From assembly GCF_000719515.1 (NCBI RefSeq), contig NZ_JOGR01000001.1, forward strand, positions 1-64,000: a stretch of DNA of 64,000 bases. Reading direction: 5' to 3'. The notes under the pieces are model-generated. The model had not been told where the DNA came from. It worked only from the letters and a program-made list of their open reading frames with translations, and searched no databases. Both the position numbers and the translations under genes were made by a program. Origin of the DNA: Glycomyces sp. NRRL B-16210 (GTDB taxonomy: Bacteria; Actinomycetota; Actinomycetes; Mycobacteriales; Micromonosporaceae). The first letter of the stretch is position 1. Each line of letters begins with the position of its first letter. Below, piece after piece: positions 62,351 through 64,000 of this stretch.

Positions 62351-63019
62351 GTGCCGACGAAGACGGGAGACAAGGTCCGGATCATCGTCTTGGGCACCGG
62401 CCCCGACGCCGAAACCGTTCGCCTCATCGCTGAGTCCGACGCCGATGTCGCGCTCGCCGCGAAGTTCACCAAGACGGTGACCCACCTGGTCATCGACGAC
62501 ACCGTCAAGCCCACCGAGGCCCGGGTCAAGAAGGCCGAAGAGGCCGGCGTCCCGGTCCTCAACTTCGCCGAGTTCAAGGCCCTGCTGAAGGCCGGGGACG
62601 AGGACGAGGTCGACGAGCCCGCCGAGACGGAGGCCGAGTTCATCGAAGCGGTCGAAGCCGAGACCGCCGAGGCCGAAGCCGACGCCGTCGAAGCCGAAGC
62701 CGCCGCGGAGTCGGAGGTCGTGGAAGCGGCCGTCGAGGCCGCGACCGTGGAGCCCGAGGTCGTCGAACCTGAGGTCGTCGAGCCCGAGCCGGTCGCCGAG
62801 GCCGAGCCCGTCGTCGAAACCCCGGCCGAGGTCGTGGACGAGCCCGCCGCGGCGCCGCCGGTCGCCGAGGCGATCGAGGAGCCCGAGGAAGCCGCCGCCG
62901 ACCCCGAGAAGACGGTCCCGTCCCAGGCCGAGGCCCCCGAGATCGAGTCCGAGCGGTCCAAGCCGGGCCTGTTCGCGAAGATCAGGTCGATCTTCGGCAA
63001 GACCGGCGCCAAGAAGTAA
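62351..63019 (+). CDS. BRCT-domain protein with Glu/Ala/Val-rich tail
   Basis: A 222-residue protein. Residues 8-82 are a BRCT domain: a first strand with LGTG, VTHLVIDD in the middle, then VKKAEEAGVPVLNFAEFKALL. The rest is acidic and low-complexity with EVVEPEVVEPEPVAEAEPVV repeats, ending in a small basic helix with a Lys-rich tail (IRSIFGKTGAKK). BRCT domains bind phosphopeptides or DNA ends in repair; here there is no ligase. It is probably a stand-alone adaptor. The GTG start has GGGAGG five bases upstream, and a hairpin terminator follows. Confidence 0.8.
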   Translation: MPTKTGDKVRIIVLGTGPDAETVRLIAESDADVALAAKFTKTVTHLVIDDTVKPTEARVKKAEEAGVPVLNFAEFKALLKAGDEDEVDEPAETEAEFIEAVEAETAEAEADAVEAEAAAESEVVEAAVEAATVEPEVVEPEVVEPEPVAEAEPVVETPAEVVDEPAAAPPVAEAIEEPEEAAADPEKTVPSQAEAPEIESERSKPGLFAKIRSIFGKTGAKK

Positions 63020-63031
63020 CCGCGCGACGAC

Positions 63032-63060
63032 GAAGCCCCGGGCCGCAGGCCCGGGGCTTC
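63032..63060 (+). terminator. Hairpin terminator after the BRCT gene
   Basis: Perfect 13-base arms (63032-63044, 63048-63060) with loop GCA, starting 12 bases after the stop. Confidence 0.8.
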
Positions 63061-63182
63061 CCGCGTCCCAGGGGTCGTGCCCGAGCCCGTTCCGCCGCTC
63101 CCGGCCGGTTCGCGCGAGTCCGCCGATCGGGTGACCGGCGCGCTTTACGCTGACGGCGAACCGCGTCGAATGGCCTTCCGAA

Positions 63183-63205
63183 AGTTGAGTCGGATACACT
63201 CAACT
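63183..63205. promoter_or_regulatory. HAIR element (HspR operator) upstream of clpB
   Basis: AGTTGAGT-N7-ACTCAACT at 63183-63190 and 63198-63205. The consensus HspR-associated inverted repeat is CTTGAGT-N7-ACTCAAG; spacing is exact and each half differs only at its outer end. It lies 52 bases before the clpB start. HspR represses clpB and dnaK in streptomycetes and mycobacteria, so heat-shock control is expected here. Confidence 0.85.
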
Positions 63206-63256
63206 CTGAGCCGCCTGTTCGGCCGAAGGCAGACAGCGAAAAGGAGCAAGGGGACC

Positions 63257-64000
63257 GTGGACGTCAACCGCCTGACCACCAAGAGCCGTGAAGTCATCTC
63301 CCAGGCCGCGCGCACCGCCGCCGCCGGCGGCAACCCCTCGGTCGAACCGTGGCACCTGCTCGACGCGCTCCTCACCGTCGACGGCTCCACCGCACCGGGC
63401 CTCCTCCAGCTCGTCGGCGTCACCCCCGGCACCGTCTCCGCCGAGACCGAGCGGCGCATCGACGACCTGCCGTCCGCGTCCGGGCCCTCGGTCTCCGAGC
63501 CGTCCATGGCCCGCGACTCCCTGCGCGCCATCAACGCCGCCGACAAGATCGCCACCGACTACGGCGACGAGTACGTCTCCACCGAGCACCTCCTCACCGG
63601 CCTCGCCCAGGCTGGCGGCGAGGTCGGCACGCTCCTGACCGAGCAGGGCGCGACCGACAAGAAACTCATCAGCGCCTTCCCGACCCTGCGCGGCGGCGAC
63701 CGCAAGATCTCCAGCGCCGACCCCGAGCAGGGCTACAAGGCCTTGGAGAAGTACGGCGTCGACCTCACCGAGACCGCCCGTTCGGGCAAAGTGGACCCGG
63801 TCATCGGCCGCGACACCGAGATCCGCCGCGTCATCCAGGTCCTGTCGCGGCGCACCAAGAACAACCCGGTGCTCATCGGCGAACCCGGCGTCGGCAAGAC
63901 CGCGATCGTCGAGGGCCTGGCCCAGCGCATCGTCGCCGGGGACGTGCCCGAGTCCCTGCGCGACCGCCGCGTCATGCTCCTCGACCTCGCCAGCATGATC
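63257..64000 (+). CDS. clpB: ATP-dependent chaperone ClpB, 5' part
   Basis: The first 248 codons of a ClpB/Hsp100 disaggregase; the gene runs out of the window. Residues 1-150 are the Clp N-domain (VDVNRLTTKSREVI, with the double repeat), then the first AAA domain begins with DPVIGRDTEIRRVIQVLSRR and Walker A GEPGVGKTAIVEGLA near 214-222. ClpB rather than ClpC is preferred because of the N-domain and HspR-type operator. GTG start at 63257 has AAGGAG about 10 bases upstream. Confidence 0.92.
   Translation, partial: MDVNRLTTKSREVISQAARTAAAGGNPSVEPWHLLDALLTVDGSTAPGLLQLVGVTPGTVSAETERRIDDLPSASGPSVSEPSMARDSLRAINAADKIATDYGDEYVSTEHLLTGLAQAGGEVGTLLTEQGATDKKLISAFPTLRGGDRKISSADPEQGYKALEKYGVDLTETARSGKVDPVIGRDTEIRRVIQVLSRRTKNNPVLIGEPGVGKTAIVEGLAQRIVAGDVPESLRDRRVMLLDLASMI

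Overview
The window is a 64 kb piece of a very high-GC actinobacterial chromosome. Third codon positions are almost all G or C, GTG and TTG starts are common, genes often overlap by ATGA or GTGA, and clpB has an HspR-type inverted repeat upstream. The mix of type VII (WXG100/EspC-like) secretion genes, YbaB-like companions and a VirB4-type operon fits a filamentous actinomycete such as a member of the Glycomycetaceae or Micromonosporaceae. That placement is inference; no rRNA or tRNA gene is visible to test it.

Layout. 0-11 kb: mostly single, poorly characterised genes (a DUF559/AbiEi-type protein, several one-helix membrane proteins, a HEAT-like protein, a UbiA prenyltransferase) and a MITE-like element at 6.15-6.32 kb. 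11.6-19.3 kb, minus strand: a six-gene type IV secretion-like operon (VirB2-like, VirB3/TcpE-like, VirB4 ATPase, VirB6-like, VirB8-like, transglycosylase/M23 peptidase). No relaxase or coupling protein is seen. The 5' part of the virB4-like gene carries a dense array of DnaA boxes written in rare codons. 19.7-38 kb: an accessory region of T7SS-type small helical proteins, two deaminase toxins (one fused to its likely immunity domain), a RelA/SpoT-fold toxin with a candidate immunity gene, two EspB-like proteins with the same C-terminal tail, and many YbaB/EbfC-like proteins.

38-45.7 kb: housekeeping and metabolic genes: a Gfo/Idh/MocA oxidoreductase, a CopC-domain protein, a sulfotransferase, the molybdenum cofactor operon moaC-mogA-moeA-moaE, and small membrane proteins. 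45.7-48 kb: another large WXG-domain protein and a PD-(D/E)XK family nuclease-like protein. 48.2-59.6 kb: a divergent locus, with a coiled-coil membrane protein and an FtsK/SpoIIIE-type ATPase on the minus strand and a YqiJ-like OB-fold membrane protein, a flotillin and a 1650-residue AAA ATPase on the plus strand. 59.7-62 kb: a further WXG-like trio. 62.3-64 kb: a BRCT protein and the start of clpB.

How the genes may work together. Small EspC/WXG-like proteins sit directly upstream of toxin-like genes, as expected if they escort effectors through a T7SS whose core (EccB, EccD, EccE, mycosin) lies outside the window. The FtsK-like ATPase could be an orphan energy protein for this or part of the flotillin locus. 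The flotillin/YqiJ/AAA ATPase/FtsK-like set looks like a membrane-linked stress or DNA-processing module. The two strongest leads are the coding-embedded DnaA-box array and the deaminase toxin-immunity fusion next to an unfused pair.
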